The notes under the pieces: model-generated | Told to the model about the DNA's origin: nothing | Databases searched by the model: none | Seen by the model: the letters and a program-made list of their open reading frames with translations, nothing else | Part shown: positions 47,959 to 58,467 of the stretch, piece by piece | How positions within the stretch are numbered: position 1 is the first letter of the stretch | Layout of the letters: the number at the start of each line of letters is the position of its first letter | Source of the DNA: Polytrichum commune | Taxonomy: Eukaryota; Streptophyta; Polytrichopsida; Polytrichales; Polytrichaceae | Length of the DNA stretch: 64,000 bases | Assembly (NCBI GenBank): GCA_950295325.1 | Contig: OX485808.1 | Coordinates: 25,752,527-25,816,526 of the forward strand | Direction: 5' to 3' | Translations under genes and position numbers: made by a program

Positions 47959-48875
47959 TGTGAGGCCAAACCCACCACCCTTAAGCGTCCTAGTCCGGGT
48001 GATGGTTTTGAGAATCACATGTGTCATACCAAAGCTCGTGGTAACATGGAATATACTTCTATCTCAACAAGCTCCCAACTCACTTGAAATCATGATGCTT
48101 TATTAATGCTAGTCTCTTGAATAGGTATAGTATTGGACTTCTCAAGGGTCGACCAACTACTACACTTAACCTTACTAAGTCCCCTACAAGTCTCTATGAA
48201 TTCTACTAATTCCACTAATCCTTCTACTAATTCCCACATAACTCTAATTCTAAAACTCAATTCTATGAGAGGAACAACAAGAAGGAGAGAGAGAGAGAAG
48301 GAGAAGGAAAATGAGAAGGTAAGGAGGCCTTGTATGAACCTCTCCCCTTTACCCACACTCCCCTCTCAATACAACATACTCATGTGCCCACACACACGTG
48401 CGCACCCATACGTGTGCACCCACACATGCAAGATGGAAGAGCGCGAAGGAAGAGAAAGTGAATAGGAACACAAGTGAGTGAAGAAGGTGAGAAAAATATA
48501 TATATAGGGGAAGGGAAGGGGTGAGCACCCCTCAAAGCTCAAGATAAGCCCCTCGATCCTCTCCTACTTCGTAGGCTCTTATCCTATCCGCTAAGCCTTC
48601 AACTCCTAAACCAACAAGATGGATCCATATTCAAATATTTAAACTCAAGGAGCTCCCCTTGGTCCACCACATGCTACATTCACCTAACCAAAGAACTTCC
48701 TTCATGCTGCTAAGCTTCTAATTAACTACACCACATAAGCCTAAGGCCTAAACATAACTTCACACCAAGCCTCACTCTTTTTATATTTTTGAGAATAATC
48801 ATAAAACATCAAAATGTAACTTCTAATGGTTTCAAAGGGTTAATAATACATGTGGGCACCATTTTGGGCTCACAC
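47959..48875 (-). mobile_element. Nested solo LTR, internally deleted
   Basis: Termini TGTGAGGCCAAACCCACCACCC (left) and CATTTTGGGCTCACA (right), with CACTT duplicated exactly at 47954-47958 and 48876-48880. It is only 917 bp: the minisatellite, the hairpin and the 5' part of the small ORF are missing. A TA-rich TATA-like run lies near 48492-48507. Confidence 0.92.
48090..48149 (-). pseudogene. Truncated LTR small protein (C-terminus only)
   Basis: Minus-strand translation ends STLEKSNTIPIQETSINKAS before a stop, matching the tail of the RGxSLRAC family. The N-terminal 40 residues, including the core, are replaced by unrelated LTR sequence through an internal deletion. Confidence 0.7.
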
Positions 48876-49144
48876 ACTTCTCTTTGCTTCACCAAACACT
48901 ACTCATTCAATCAAAACACTTCCTAATGCCACTAAGCTTCTAATTAACCACACAAAATAGGCTTAAGGCCTAAAACATAAACCACACCAAGCCTCATTTT
49001 TTTAATATTTTTGATTATTCCAATAACCCCTCAAATGCAATTCTAAATAAATTCTAAACATAAAACAAATATGAGCAACCATTTTGGGCTCATATAATTG
49101 ACGACCATCGGGGGATGGATCCCGAATCACTTGCTTCGAAGGCA

Positions 49145-50307
49145 AGTTGTCGTTCAAACTTGATATTCCTTGCACCTACTTCCCGTGGTTCGGGTTAGGA
49201 AGCTCTCCCCGTTCAATGTTTCCAATTGCATGGAATTGTTGGAAAATACTTCGCGGACAAGATAAAGGCCCATCCATACCGCATCAAACTTACCTGGAAA
49301 TTCAAGTTTCCTCCCATCTTGAATCATCACCATCATTCCCGGTTGTAGTGCCCTCTTCTTGTGTCGTTTGTCGAAGGTGATTTTCCTTCAACGTTGAATC
49401 GCCTTGATGTGTTGAGCCGTCATTTGCCTTCTCTCATCAAGCTCCTCCAAGTCGGTCAATCTATTTTTCAACGATTGACTTTCGGTAAGGCGCGAACCTA
49501 TGGCCACTCGAAGAGACTCCACCTCATACTCAATTGGAAGTGTGGCTTCTAAACCATACACCAAGGAGAAGGGAGTAGCTTGGGTAGTTACTTTGTAAGT
49601 TGTCCGATAAGCCCACAATGCCGCTGTCAACTTTGTATCTCAATCCCTCTTAGAGTCCATCACCGTCTTTTGTAAGATGCTTACCAAAATGCCATTGACC
49701 CTCTCCATTTGATAATTTGTTTGGGGGTGGTAAGGTGTAATCTTCTTATGGTCAATTTGGAATTTGTCCGTCATTTTTTGAATCAAGGAATTTAGGAAGT
49801 GAGGTCCTATATTGCTCACTAAAATCCTGGGCACTCCAAACCTCGAGATTATATTTTCATACATGAATGCTGCCGCATGCGCCGCAATATCAGTTTTGAC
49901 CGCCTTAGCTTCCGCCCATTTGGTGAGGTACTCAGTGGCAACTATAATGTAAGCCATTCCCTTAGAGGAATTGGGAATGGACGTCGCCTACATAGTCAAT
50001 CCCTCACTTCTCAAAAGGCACAAGAGGCAATGATATATTTGACATAAATCATTCTGTAAATCCGTAAATCATTCTGAGCATACATTTGACAAGCGTCACA
50101 ACGCTTCACATAATTATGTGAGTCCTTAAACAAGGTAGGCCAAAAGATTCCCGCTCTAAGAATCTTTTGACCGGAAAGTTGACCGGAAAAATGTCCTCTA
50201 CATGCACTATCATGACAAGCCTCTAGGATGGTCGGGACCTCTACCTCCGACACACACCGCCTAAGCAACCCATCGGTTCCTCTCCTAAACAATCTATGCC
50301 CTACCAC
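49145..50307 (-). pseudogene. Ty3/gypsy integrase (element A), inactive
   Basis: In order on the minus strand: the H2C2 zinc-binding region (H and H around SACRGHFSGQ, then RCDACQ, 50011-50307), a frameshift near 50050 caused by a small duplication of AAATCATTCTG, the catalytic core (49640-49957) with EYLTKWAEA and NYQMERVNG, and the C-terminal region (49154-49630) with KFDAVWMGLYLV. The second catalytic position reads LVSNIGPHF: Asn (codon at 49811-49813) replaces the expected Asp of SDxG. In-frame TGA codons lie near 49637 and 49388. It would have inserted the element's cDNA in the nucleus. Confidence 0.88.
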
Positions 50308-50440
50308 CGCAAAATGCCTACTATTAATTCTAACATTTCTTCTCTCCTCCTTGGTCTAATATTCGGGCAACTTTTGTGTGGTTAAGAACTCCACGATACC
50401 CGCATACCAATCCGGTTTGGCCGTAACCACAAAAAGATTG

Positions 50441-50950
50441 TCATCCACCAACAGTTTCTCCCATTTCCTTGGACAACCTAGACAAGTGGTCGGCTTGCAT
50501 GTGCATGCGGCCCGTCTTATACTCCACTGTGTAGTCAAACTCCTCTAATAACAAGTCCCATCCAGCTAATATCTCGCTTAGCTCCGTCTTATTGACCAAG
50601 TACTTTATGGCTATGTGATCCACAAAGAAAACAACCGGATTACACACAAGGTAATGACGAAACTTCGTAACCGAAAATACCATAGCCAAGCATTTCCTCT
50701 CCGTGGTAGAATAATTCCTCTCGGCCGGTGTCAATTGTTTGCTAGCATAGGCAACGGGGTGGTCCTTACCGTTCTCACCCGTGGATTGACACAAAGCACT
50801 ACCAATCGGTACATTGCTAGCATCACAATACATATGAAAAGGCTTATCCCAATCGGGTGGCCTCAACACCGGATAAGTGCTCAACTTATCCCTCAACACC
50901 TCAAACGCCTTTTGGCAAGCATCAGTCCATTCAAATCTAACATCCTTCTT
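50441..50950 (-). pseudogene. Ty3/gypsy RNase H (element A)
   Basis: The frame contains YCDASNVPIGSAL, ERNYSTTERKCLAMVF, FFVDHIAIKYLVNK and HMQADHLSRL: all four catalytic positions (D, E, D, D) can be assigned. It lies between the RT thumb and the integrase, as in all Ty3/gypsy pol proteins. This domain would degrade the RNA strand during reverse transcription. It is the best-preserved part of pol here, but it is cut off from the RT by a frameshift near 50950-50975. Confidence 0.88.
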
Positions 50951-50973
50951 GAATAAGTGGGTAATGGGAACTG

Positions 50974-51649
50974 CTATTTAAGAGAAGTAGGAATCAACTC
51001 CCTATACAACCCTACATGTCCTAACAACTTGGCTATACCCTTCGCATTGGTAAGAGTGGGCAACTCATCAATAACCGTGATTTTGTCGAGATCCAGTTCT
51101 TTTTTCTTTTCGCTCACTACATAACCCAAAATAACTCCCTTGTGAACGCTCAAGAATGTTTTGTCCGGGTTCAAAGCCAATTGCATCTTCCTACACCTAA
51201 TCAAAGCCTCTCGCACACATCCTATATGTTGACTAGCATTTAAATTTGTACAACAAGTCGGTGAAGATGTACATGACAAGCCTTTGGAACGTGGCCGGAG
51301 CGTTATACAACCCAAATGGAATGACCACCCAAACAAATGTGCCCCATGGAGTAGTAAAAGCCGTTTTATGGATATCTTGTAATGCTATGGCGATTTGGTT
51401 ATATCCTGCATAACTATCCATAAACGTGTAGCGAACATGCCCTCCTATTTCTTCTAGAAGGAGAGTGATGAATGGTAAAACAAAATGATTCTTTTGTGTG
51501 CAAGCATTTAATTTCCTATAATCCACACACATCCTCAACTTTCCATTCTTTTTCTTCACCAATACCATCGGAGAGACCCAATCCGTAATCTCGATGGGCT
51601 TAATAAATCCGACATTCAACAACCTCTCTAACTCCGCTTTAATCAACAA
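50974..51649 (-). pseudogene. Ty3/gypsy reverse transcriptase (element A), catalytic motif lost
   Basis: The upstream frame (51233-51649) has GFIKPIEITDWVSPMVLVKK, LRMCVDYRKLNA, motif A FMDSYAGYNQI and motif B FGLYNAPATFQR. It ends at FTDLLYKFKC; the frame then shifts, and the next piece (50974-51240) resumes at CVREALIRCRKMQLALNPDKT, the region after the active site. The segment that should carry the (Y/F)xDD motif between them is absent in every frame: a small deletion removed about 12-15 residues. The enzyme cannot be active. Confidence 0.9.
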
Positions 51650-51850
51650 TTATAATCGTAGGTTCATCCTTCTCTCCTTTTGCTTAATGAGCCTAGCACC
51701 TGGAATCAAAAAATGCGATGCTCCACCATTTCTCTAGGCATACCCTTCAGCTTATTGTATAACCATGCAAAGGTGTTACTAAATTCATCCACCAAATCGT
51801 TATATTCCTTGATTTCTTCATCCACAGTTGAGACGCCATCTTTATTTGTC

Positions 51851-52352
51851 TCAATTTGCCATTTTTTGTGTAACATCTACATACTTCCAATCTCCTTCAG
51901 TAACATGAACTTGCTCATCTTTGTTTCTATACCAATCCGCTGGTACATTGGGATAATCCTTGACATCTTGTCCAACCACAATTGCAGTTGATGTCGTCTT
52001 GAAGTGTAAAGACTTCTCCAAGTTCTCAATTTCCATGATAGCATCCTCATCTAGGGTCTCATCCATATGTATTAAACTTACATCACTCTATTCCATACTA
52101 TCAACCCAAAGTGTCAATCCCCTTAAAATCCACTCTTCCTCGGTGAGCACCTCGCATGATTTTAACAAGGAATATTCTTCACTCCATGAATCAAGAATAT
52201 CATCGCTCAAGCATATATGGTGGGATATCGTCATGATATCGAATTCCGACTCCGGATAATCCCTCAACCATTGGGCATACTCTCCATTATCCCCATAATT
52301 ATAGAAACTAGGACCTAGACCACCCAAATGAACTATTCCTACCAATGCCTCA
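51851..52352 (-). pseudogene. Conserved PR-RT linker of unknown function (element A)
   Basis: Downstream of the nested LTR the element A frame resumes with SFYNYGDNGEYAQWLRDYPE, an acidic region and VKDYPNVPADWY. The same string of motifs is found in element B (57288-57960), so the linker was conserved before the two elements diverged. At least one in-frame stop (near 52085) breaks it. I do not recognise a known domain. Confidence 0.6.
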
Positions 52353-54081
52353 TGACACCAAAAATCCTCCACCCTTTCATTTCGTCCTAGCCCGAGTGGA
52401 AAAGTTTATAATGACATGTAGAGATTCCTCTCTTTGTAACCCAATATATAATTCCAATCTATCATTGGAATATACACAACTTGATTAACTCCACACTATG
52501 TAGTTTTGCATTTTTTTAATCTCGGGCAAGGTTACATCCTTAGCCTTTTCTAATGTCCACCCGGCCGCTTTGGCCACGCATGCCTTCAAAGATGAAGCGA
52601 GTCCTTGCCGTCGACTCCACACTACTACATGAGTTCTCGCTTATTGATTCCATGAATTACACAAGTTTAAGTATTGATAAATACTTGTCACTTATTGTAG
52701 TTTTCTCCTCACGCTTCAACCACTATATTGGTCTAATGAACTAATGGTTATCCCTAATGGAACCAAGCAAACTTCCTTTGTTCCCCTAGACTTTACTAGC
52801 TAATAGTGTAACGTTTCCATTACTTCTCGGAATATCCTGAAATTTTATCTGTAACTAGGGAGACAAAGCAAAAAACATCTCACCAATTTGTGAGCCTATA
52901 CCATTTTCTGTCCGACAGTTATGACCATTTTAGTGTGTCAGTCTACCCAGATTTCAGAATGTCATAACTTCCTCCCACGGGCTCCAAAGAACTTCAAATT
53001 TTGGGAGAAATCACAAAAACTAATTGTTTATGACCCCCTGAAATTTCAAACTATTTTTATTTTCTGCCAAAACGTTATGGCCTTTTTAGTCTGCAACTCT
53101 TGAAAACACTTCAGAATGATATATCTCCTTCTCATCTAGTCGGAATGACTTGAAATTTGTACCACAACTAGAAAACCTAAGAACAAAACATCCCTCAAAA
53201 TTTTATGCGTTTCCAAGCCTCTGTCCAGGAGTTATGCCCATTTCAGCTCAAAAATGTAGGCAAAGTTCAGAATGTCATAACTGCTACTCTAGTACTCCAA
53301 ACATCCTCAGATTTTGACCATATTCATATAACCAAGTTTTTTGCTAACCCTCTAAATTTCAACGAAGTACTCTCTTCTGCTCGGAAGTTATGCCCCTTAC
53401 AACCTAGACTAGTCAAATGACCTTCTCATTTACCAACTCGTGTTCCGGCAACGTGTCACACTTAGCAAACACATATACCCAAGAAATATGAACTCAAGAA
53501 CTACAACTTGAAGCCCTAAACTATCTTAAAATCATTCACACCCAAACTAATTCTAACAAGAGGTCAAGCCCTCTTCAAGGCCAACTAGCCTTGGCTCCTA
53601 ACTTCAAAACCATGCACACACATGTGCTCCTATCTTGCTTCCACACACCCACACTTATAACACGTGAGGTGCCAAGGAGCACGAAGGAAAGAGAGGAGGA
53701 ATGACGGAAGAATGAGGGAAGAATGAGGAATTATGTAGTGAGTTTGAGGGGGTGAGCACCCTCAAGGCTCACGATAAGCCTTCGAAATCTCCTCCTATTT
53801 TGTAGGCTCTCATCTTATCTCCTAACCCTTCCTCCCTTAAATGATCAACAAAGATCCTAATTCAAACATTTAACTAACCTTAGCTTTCTACCTATCACAC
53901 TTTACCAAGGTATGTCCTCATACTATTTAAATCCACTCCATACAAGCCTAATGCTTCAAACGTAGCTTTCTTCAAGCTTCCTTCTTTTTATATTTTTGTA
54001 AATAATCATAAATCAACAAAACACCACTAGTAATATCTTACAAGTGTTAACAACACATGTGGGCATCAATTTGGGCTCACA
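52353..54081 (-). mobile_element. Solo LTR nested in element A, 157-bp array type
   Basis: It lies between TGACACCAAAAATCC (52353) and TTGGGCTCACA (54081), with CCTCA duplicated exactly at 52348-52352 and 54082-54086. Removing it and one duplication joins the element A frame in phase (DE before, ALVG after). It is the minus-strand sister of the LTR at 25-1963 but has four instead of six 157-bp units (52917-53388). Hairpin AAGTATTGATAAATACTT is at 52669-52686 and the G-box double stem at 53634-53682. Confidence 0.95.
52496..52653 (-). pseudogene. LTR small protein, frameshifted copy
   Basis: ATG at 52653 opens MESISENSCSSVESTARTRF, the same N-terminus as the copy at 1653, but an 11-bp deletion then removes the TRGIS codons and shifts the frame. 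The DNA downstream still matches the core and tail. The LTR insertion itself looks well preserved, so the break may be recent. Confidence 0.75.
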
Positions 54082-54086
54082 CCTCA

Positions 54087-55577
54087 TCATTCTTGCCATC
54101 TTCTTTGGCATCACCTTCACCGTCCGAAGATGAAGCAATCTCTTGTCTAACCCAACCACCTAACGACCCTATGAGAACTTTGACCCTATTATCCTCCGGA
54201 CCATAAGTAATAGATGGCTTGACTCTTCTCCAATCTACTATGGTATCCGCCATTGTCAACCAAGGCCTACCTAATAAGATGAGAAATGTATCCTTGTTAG
54301 AATGCATCTTGATGACATGAAAGGTGACCACATACTCTTCCCCTTCGGTGCTAATCCTACAATCCTTAATCATTCCCAAAGGCACGGCCGGACTTTGATT
54401 CGCCATATTGATGATGAAAGGTGATGGACCCGTAAGACTAAGACCCAACTTCTTCATGGTATGCTCCGGTAAGATGTTTAAAATACTACCTCCATCCACT
54501 AGCACATTAGGAACCACCTTGTCCACCACTATAACTTCAATCTCAATTGGCTTGACATCCCGTCTTCCTCCCTTCGGTTGACCTATAGCCGCCATCCTAG
54601 TTCTCCTAGTCACCGGCATTCGTTCCTTGAGAGTCTTCCTAGCCACGGGTGAAATCTCCAACAATTGTCCAAAAGAAATATCGGCCTTGAGTGAGCTAAG
54701 ATCGGCCCATAAATCATAGCCACTCGACTTTTCCACTTTGGCATTGCCAACACCATCAAACTCATCCAAAGGAATTCACGGTCCTTCCCACTCTCCCATC
54801 TCACTATCCTCTAAATCATGAATAACATTAGGCTTCTCTTTATCATAAAGAATAACATTCTCATTCTCTAACTCTCTAGTGGCCCTCCTAGCTACTCTAG
54901 CTACCCTATCCAATTCGGAAAGATTAGGAGCCTCATCCGAAGAATACTCTTGACCGTCTACTCCTACCTCTAATGGGGCTTTCCCTCTCCTAGCCCTAGT
55001 GGTTACCGCTAATGCCGGTGCCTCATGAGTAACCTCATCTCCTAGACTCTTCAACTCATAGGTGATGGCATTGGTGTGTGGAGACCATTGACCTTGCTCC
55101 TCTCCGATCTCCATTTGGAGAGAAAGAGTGTCATCATGAGGTGACTCCACTACACCATCCATAAACCTCACATCTTCAGAATTAGACGGACCCGGATCCG
55201 TAGGAGGTTGACGCCTATTGTCTAAGTTTTGTGGACATCCTTGCCTACCTTGAATCGGAATGTAATTATTCGCCGTTTGCAATCCTGCCGGTGGATGAGA
55301 AGTTTGTCTCGCATTACCATGGTCGTAATACAAATTCGGTGGCCTAAGCTCATTCGGTGCTCCACCTTGAGGTCTAGCTCTTCTCATGTTGTCCATCGCT
55401 TGTTGTTGTAGATTGGCCACCGGGTAATTCACACTAATAACCTTATCCGGTTGACGACACTCATCTGAAGGATGGTTTCCTCCACAATTGCTACAACCAT
55501 GACCTTGTCCCTCAGACCAACATTGACCTTGTGCATGTCACCTCCCACAAAATGGATGAAACTCCCTCTCCTCCACG
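54087..55577 (-). pseudogene. gag C-terminus and aspartic protease (element A)
   Basis: The frame opens with a zinc knuckle CSNCGGNHPSDEC (CX2CX3HX4C-type, 55457-55495), then a Pro/Gln-rich and an acidic linker. A TGA at 54776-54778 interrupts it, and it continues in the same frame through LWADLSSLKADISFGQLL to the protease motif VLVDGGSILNILPEH. The catalytic triad reads DGG; D(S/T)G is the classical form, but DGG also occurs in plant Ty3/gypsy proteases. Gag packages the RNA and the protease cuts the polyprotein. A second nonsense codon lies near 55540. The N-terminal gag is cut off at 55577 by the LTR of element B. Confidence 0.82.
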
Positions 55578-55709
55578 TGTGAGGCCAAACCCACCAGCCT
55601 TAAGCGTCCTAGTCCGGGTGGTGGTTTTGAGAATCACATGTGTCATACCCAAACTCGTGGTAACATGGAATGTAACTCCCATCTCAATGAACTCCCAACT
55701 TACTTAGAT

Positions 55710-55889
55710 TCATGATGTTTTATTGATGTTAGCCTCTTGAATAGGTAGAGCATTGGCCTTCTCAAGGGTCCACCCTGCGGCCTTGACCACACATGCCCTT
55801 AAGGATATTCCTCTTGAAACCTTGGCCTTGGCCAATGTTTTCTCATCAGTGCTCTTCACCTCAGTGAGGCTATGGGTTGCCGACTCCAT
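55710..55889 (-). CDS. LTR-encoded small protein (RGxSLRAC family), intact
   Basis: 59 codons on the minus strand, ATG at 55889, stop at 55710-55712. It begins MESATHSLTEVKS, has the core RGISLRACVVKAAGWTLEKAN and ends EANINKTS, very like the copies at 21239 and 41905. It lies close to the left end of the LTR, as in the others, although the sequence upstream of its ATG lacks a good hairpin. Function unknown. Confidence 0.6.
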   Translation of the reverse strand: MESATHSLTEVKSTDEKTLAKAKVSRGISLRACVVKAAGWTLEKANALPIQEANINKTS

Positions 55890-56220
55890 GATTCAATTAA
55901 GTTTCTAGTGTCTTAATTCCCAATTGTCAACCCAAAGACATTCTCCTTGTGTGGGGCCAACAACCCAATCTCGTGCTTCACATCAATATTAGCACATCAA
56001 TTTACTCCATGATGAGAATACAAGTGTTGAAAAACACTTCTCTCTCTTATCACTCTCATGTCATCCTCCTCACAAGTTCACTCCCAAGTGTCACTTCCCG
56101 CTATACGGGATTTCCTAACTATAACTCTAATCCTAACCCAGCTAACCTCTTAAATCCTAACCTATATAGTTACTTAATTCCTAACCCAACCCCTGCTCTT
56201 TGATGCAGCCTTTACCTTAG

Positions 56221-56445
56221 CAGTCCCGGTCCAGTAGCCCCTTAGATTCAACCAGCAGCTAGCTGGGTTTGCCGAAACCACCCTCTGCAGTTCCGGTCCA
56301 GTAGCCCCTTAGATTCAACTAGCAGCTAGCTGGGTTTGCCGAAACCACCCTCTGCAGTCTCGGTCCAGTAGCCCCTTAGACTCAACCAGCAGCCTGCTGG
56401 GCTTGCCGAAACCACCCTCTGCAGTCCCGGTCTAGTAGCTTTGCT
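56221..56445 (-). repeat. LTR minisatellite, 67-bp unit
   Basis: CAGT(C/T)CCGGTCCAGTAGCCCCTTAGATTCAACCAGCAGCTAGCTGGG... starts at 56221, 56288, 56355 and 56422, a regular 67-bp period. Confidence 0.88.
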
Positions 56446-57287
56446 GCAGTCTCAGAACCTGAGAGTCGACCAAGCACCAGAATTAAATGCCACGGCCGAA
56501 AATCATAACTGGATGCTACAAATTAAATCTTATAAACTAAGCCCTATAAACTAAATACTACAAACTAAATATTATGAGCTAATCACTATAAAATGCCACT
56601 AATCCCAACACTATAACTAAGCACTATAAAACTAACCTCACAACCGGATGGCACCGGTTTCCCCCCAAAGAAACTTGCACTTCCCCGTGCCTCCTTTCTA
56701 ATCACATTTTTTTCTCTAATTCTAAGAGCTCAAAAATCCTAGAGAGTAGAGGGAGAGAGAGAGAGTGAGCATGAGAAGAAGGTTAAGAGAGGAAACTCAA
56801 GGAGAGAAGAGGATAAGGGAGGAAGAGGAGAGATAGGGCATCCAATCACAACCCCTTAACCTTCTCCCCCTTAGTAGGACCTCATCCTCTCCGCTAACCC
56901 TTCAACCCCTAAACCAACAAGAACACGTTTTAATTCAAACAATTAAATCAAAGGCACTTCCCCTTGCCTCATCAAGCACTACTCCTCTAATCAAAACACT
57001 CCCTAATGTCACTAAGTTTCTAATTTACCACACAAAATGGCTTAAGGCCTAAACATAAATCCACACCAAGCCTCACTCTTTTTATATTTTTGATTGTTTC
57101 AATAACACTCCAATTGCAATTCTAATTAAATTCTAAACATAAAACAAATATGAGCACTCATTTTGGGCTCATATAATTGGTGACCATCGGGGGATGGATC
57201 CCAAATTTCTTGCTTCGAAGGCAAGTTGTCTTCAAACTCGATTTCGGTCAACCTTCTTCTATGATTAGCTTCCGACAAGGTGCGAAC

Positions 57288-58467
57288 TCATTGCTTCCTT
57301 AAGAGACTCCATTGCAAATTAGATCGATGTCTAGGTAACTTTTTCTCGGAACTAGTAACACATTGGTCGTCCTCTTCATTCTCGGACGTTTCGATATAAC
57401 ATTGTTGGTACCCTAATTGAATTCTAATTCCGTCTTCTACCCATAGTGTCCAAATTTCATCCCAACATTTACGTGGATTGCGAGACGCCCACTTTAGCTT
57501 CCAATGTCCAATTTGAATTGGAACATCTACATAATTCCAATATCCTTCGGATACACAAACTTGCTCATTTTCGGGTTCATACCAATCCATTGGTACATGA
57601 GGATAATCCTTGACATCATGTTCAACCACAATTTCCGTTGACGTCGTCTTGAAGTGTAAAGGCTCCTCCAACATCTCCATTTCTATGATAGCATCCTCAT
57701 CTTGAGTCCCATCCACATGCACTAAATTCACGTCACACTCTTCCATACTATCTACCCAATATGTCAATCCCCCTAAAATCCACTTTTCCTTGGTGAGCAC
57801 CTCACATGGTTCTAACAAAGAATATCCCTCACTCATTATCTCAAGAATGTCATCGCTCAAGCATGTATGGTGGGATATCGTCATGATATCGAATTCCGAC
57901 TCCGGATAATCCCTCAACCATTGGGCATACTCCCCATCATCCCCATAATTGTAGAAACTATGACCTACACTACCCGAATGAACCGCTGCCTCATCATTCT
58001 TGCCATCCTCTTTGGTATCACGTTTATCGTTGGAAGATAAAACAATCTCTTGTCTAATCCAATCACCTAACGACCCTATGGGAACTTTGACCCTATTGTC
58101 CTCCGGGCCATAAGTAATGGATGGCTTGGCTCCTTCCCAATCTACCATGGCATCCGTCATTCTCAACCAAGGTCTACCTAACAAGATGGGAAATGTATCC
58201 TTATTAGAATGCATCTTGATGACATGAAAGGTGACCACATATTCTTCCCCTCCGGTGCTAATCTTACAATCCTTAATCATTCTCAAAGGCACGGCTGGAC
58301 TTTGATTCGCCATATTGATGATGAAAGGTGACGGACCCGTAAGAATAAGACCCAACCTCTTCATGGTGTGCTCCGGTAAGATGTTCAAACCACTACCTCC
58401 ATCCACTAGCACATTAGGAACCACCTTGTCCACTACCATAACTTCAATCTCAATTGGTTTGACATCC
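57288..58467 (-). pseudogene. Aspartic protease and linker of element B
   Basis: The frame holds VLVDGGSGLNILPEHTM, then RPWLRMTDAMVDW (the protease C-terminal region), the acidic linker with QWLRDYPESEFDIMT and a 75-residue tail, ending at a stop near 57288. It stays open for 383 codons, longer than any frame in element A. The frame's 5' part lies beyond the nested LTR at 61222-61489. A conserved, long-open protease in an element that has lost RT and INT is odd; it may simply be young. Confidence 0.75.

Larger units (their letters stand above)
46979..49094 (-). mobile_element. 3' LTR of element A, interrupted
   Basis: From TATGAGCCCAAAATGG (right end 49094, directly after the integrase tail) to GGTTTGGCCTCACA (left end 46979). 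Hairpin AGCATTGAAAAATGCT lies at 47135-47150, about 156 bp from the terminus, and no small ORF is present. Without the nested LTR it is about 1.2 kb. A conserved block near GGATCCATCCCCCGATGGTC precedes the LTR in both A and B, where a polypurine tract would be expected; it is not purine-rich. Confidence 0.8.
46979..55577 (-). mobile_element. Element A: decayed Ty3/gypsy retrotransposon, 5' part missing
   Basis: Minus strand, right to left: gag zinc knuckle, protease, a linker, reverse transcriptase, RNase H, integrase, then the 3' LTR at 46979-49094. PR-RT-RH-INT order defines Ty3/gypsy, and RT motif A reads FMDSYAGYNQI. No chromodomain is seen after the integrase. The element is broken by solo LTRs at 52353 and 47959 and by element B in gag at 55577. 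Its 5' LTR and gag N-terminus would lie beyond the right edge. Several nonsense codons and frameshifts make it inactive. Confidence 0.85.
55578..57174 (-). mobile_element. LTR between elements A and B, probably chimeric
   Basis: The left end has the ORF-bearing terminus TGTGAGGCCAAACCCACCAGCC and a full small ORF. The right end, TTTTGGGCTCATA, matches the LTR of element A, followed by the same GGTGACCATCGGGGGATGG block. Hairpin 56022-56039 lies about 444 bp from the left end, against 320-340 bp in other ORF-bearing copies, and a second terminus-like TGTGGGGCCAACAACCC sits at about 55954. I infer recombination or a nested fragment. No target duplication is found across this LTR alone. Confidence 0.7.

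Noticed and set aside
49094-49120. Primer-binding site (TTGACGACCATCGGGGGATGG) next to the LTR on the plus strand
   Set aside because: It superficially resembles plant gypsy primer sites, but pol reads on the minus strand and ends here, so this is the 3' end of the internal domain. The real primer site in this family is at 61605-61614.
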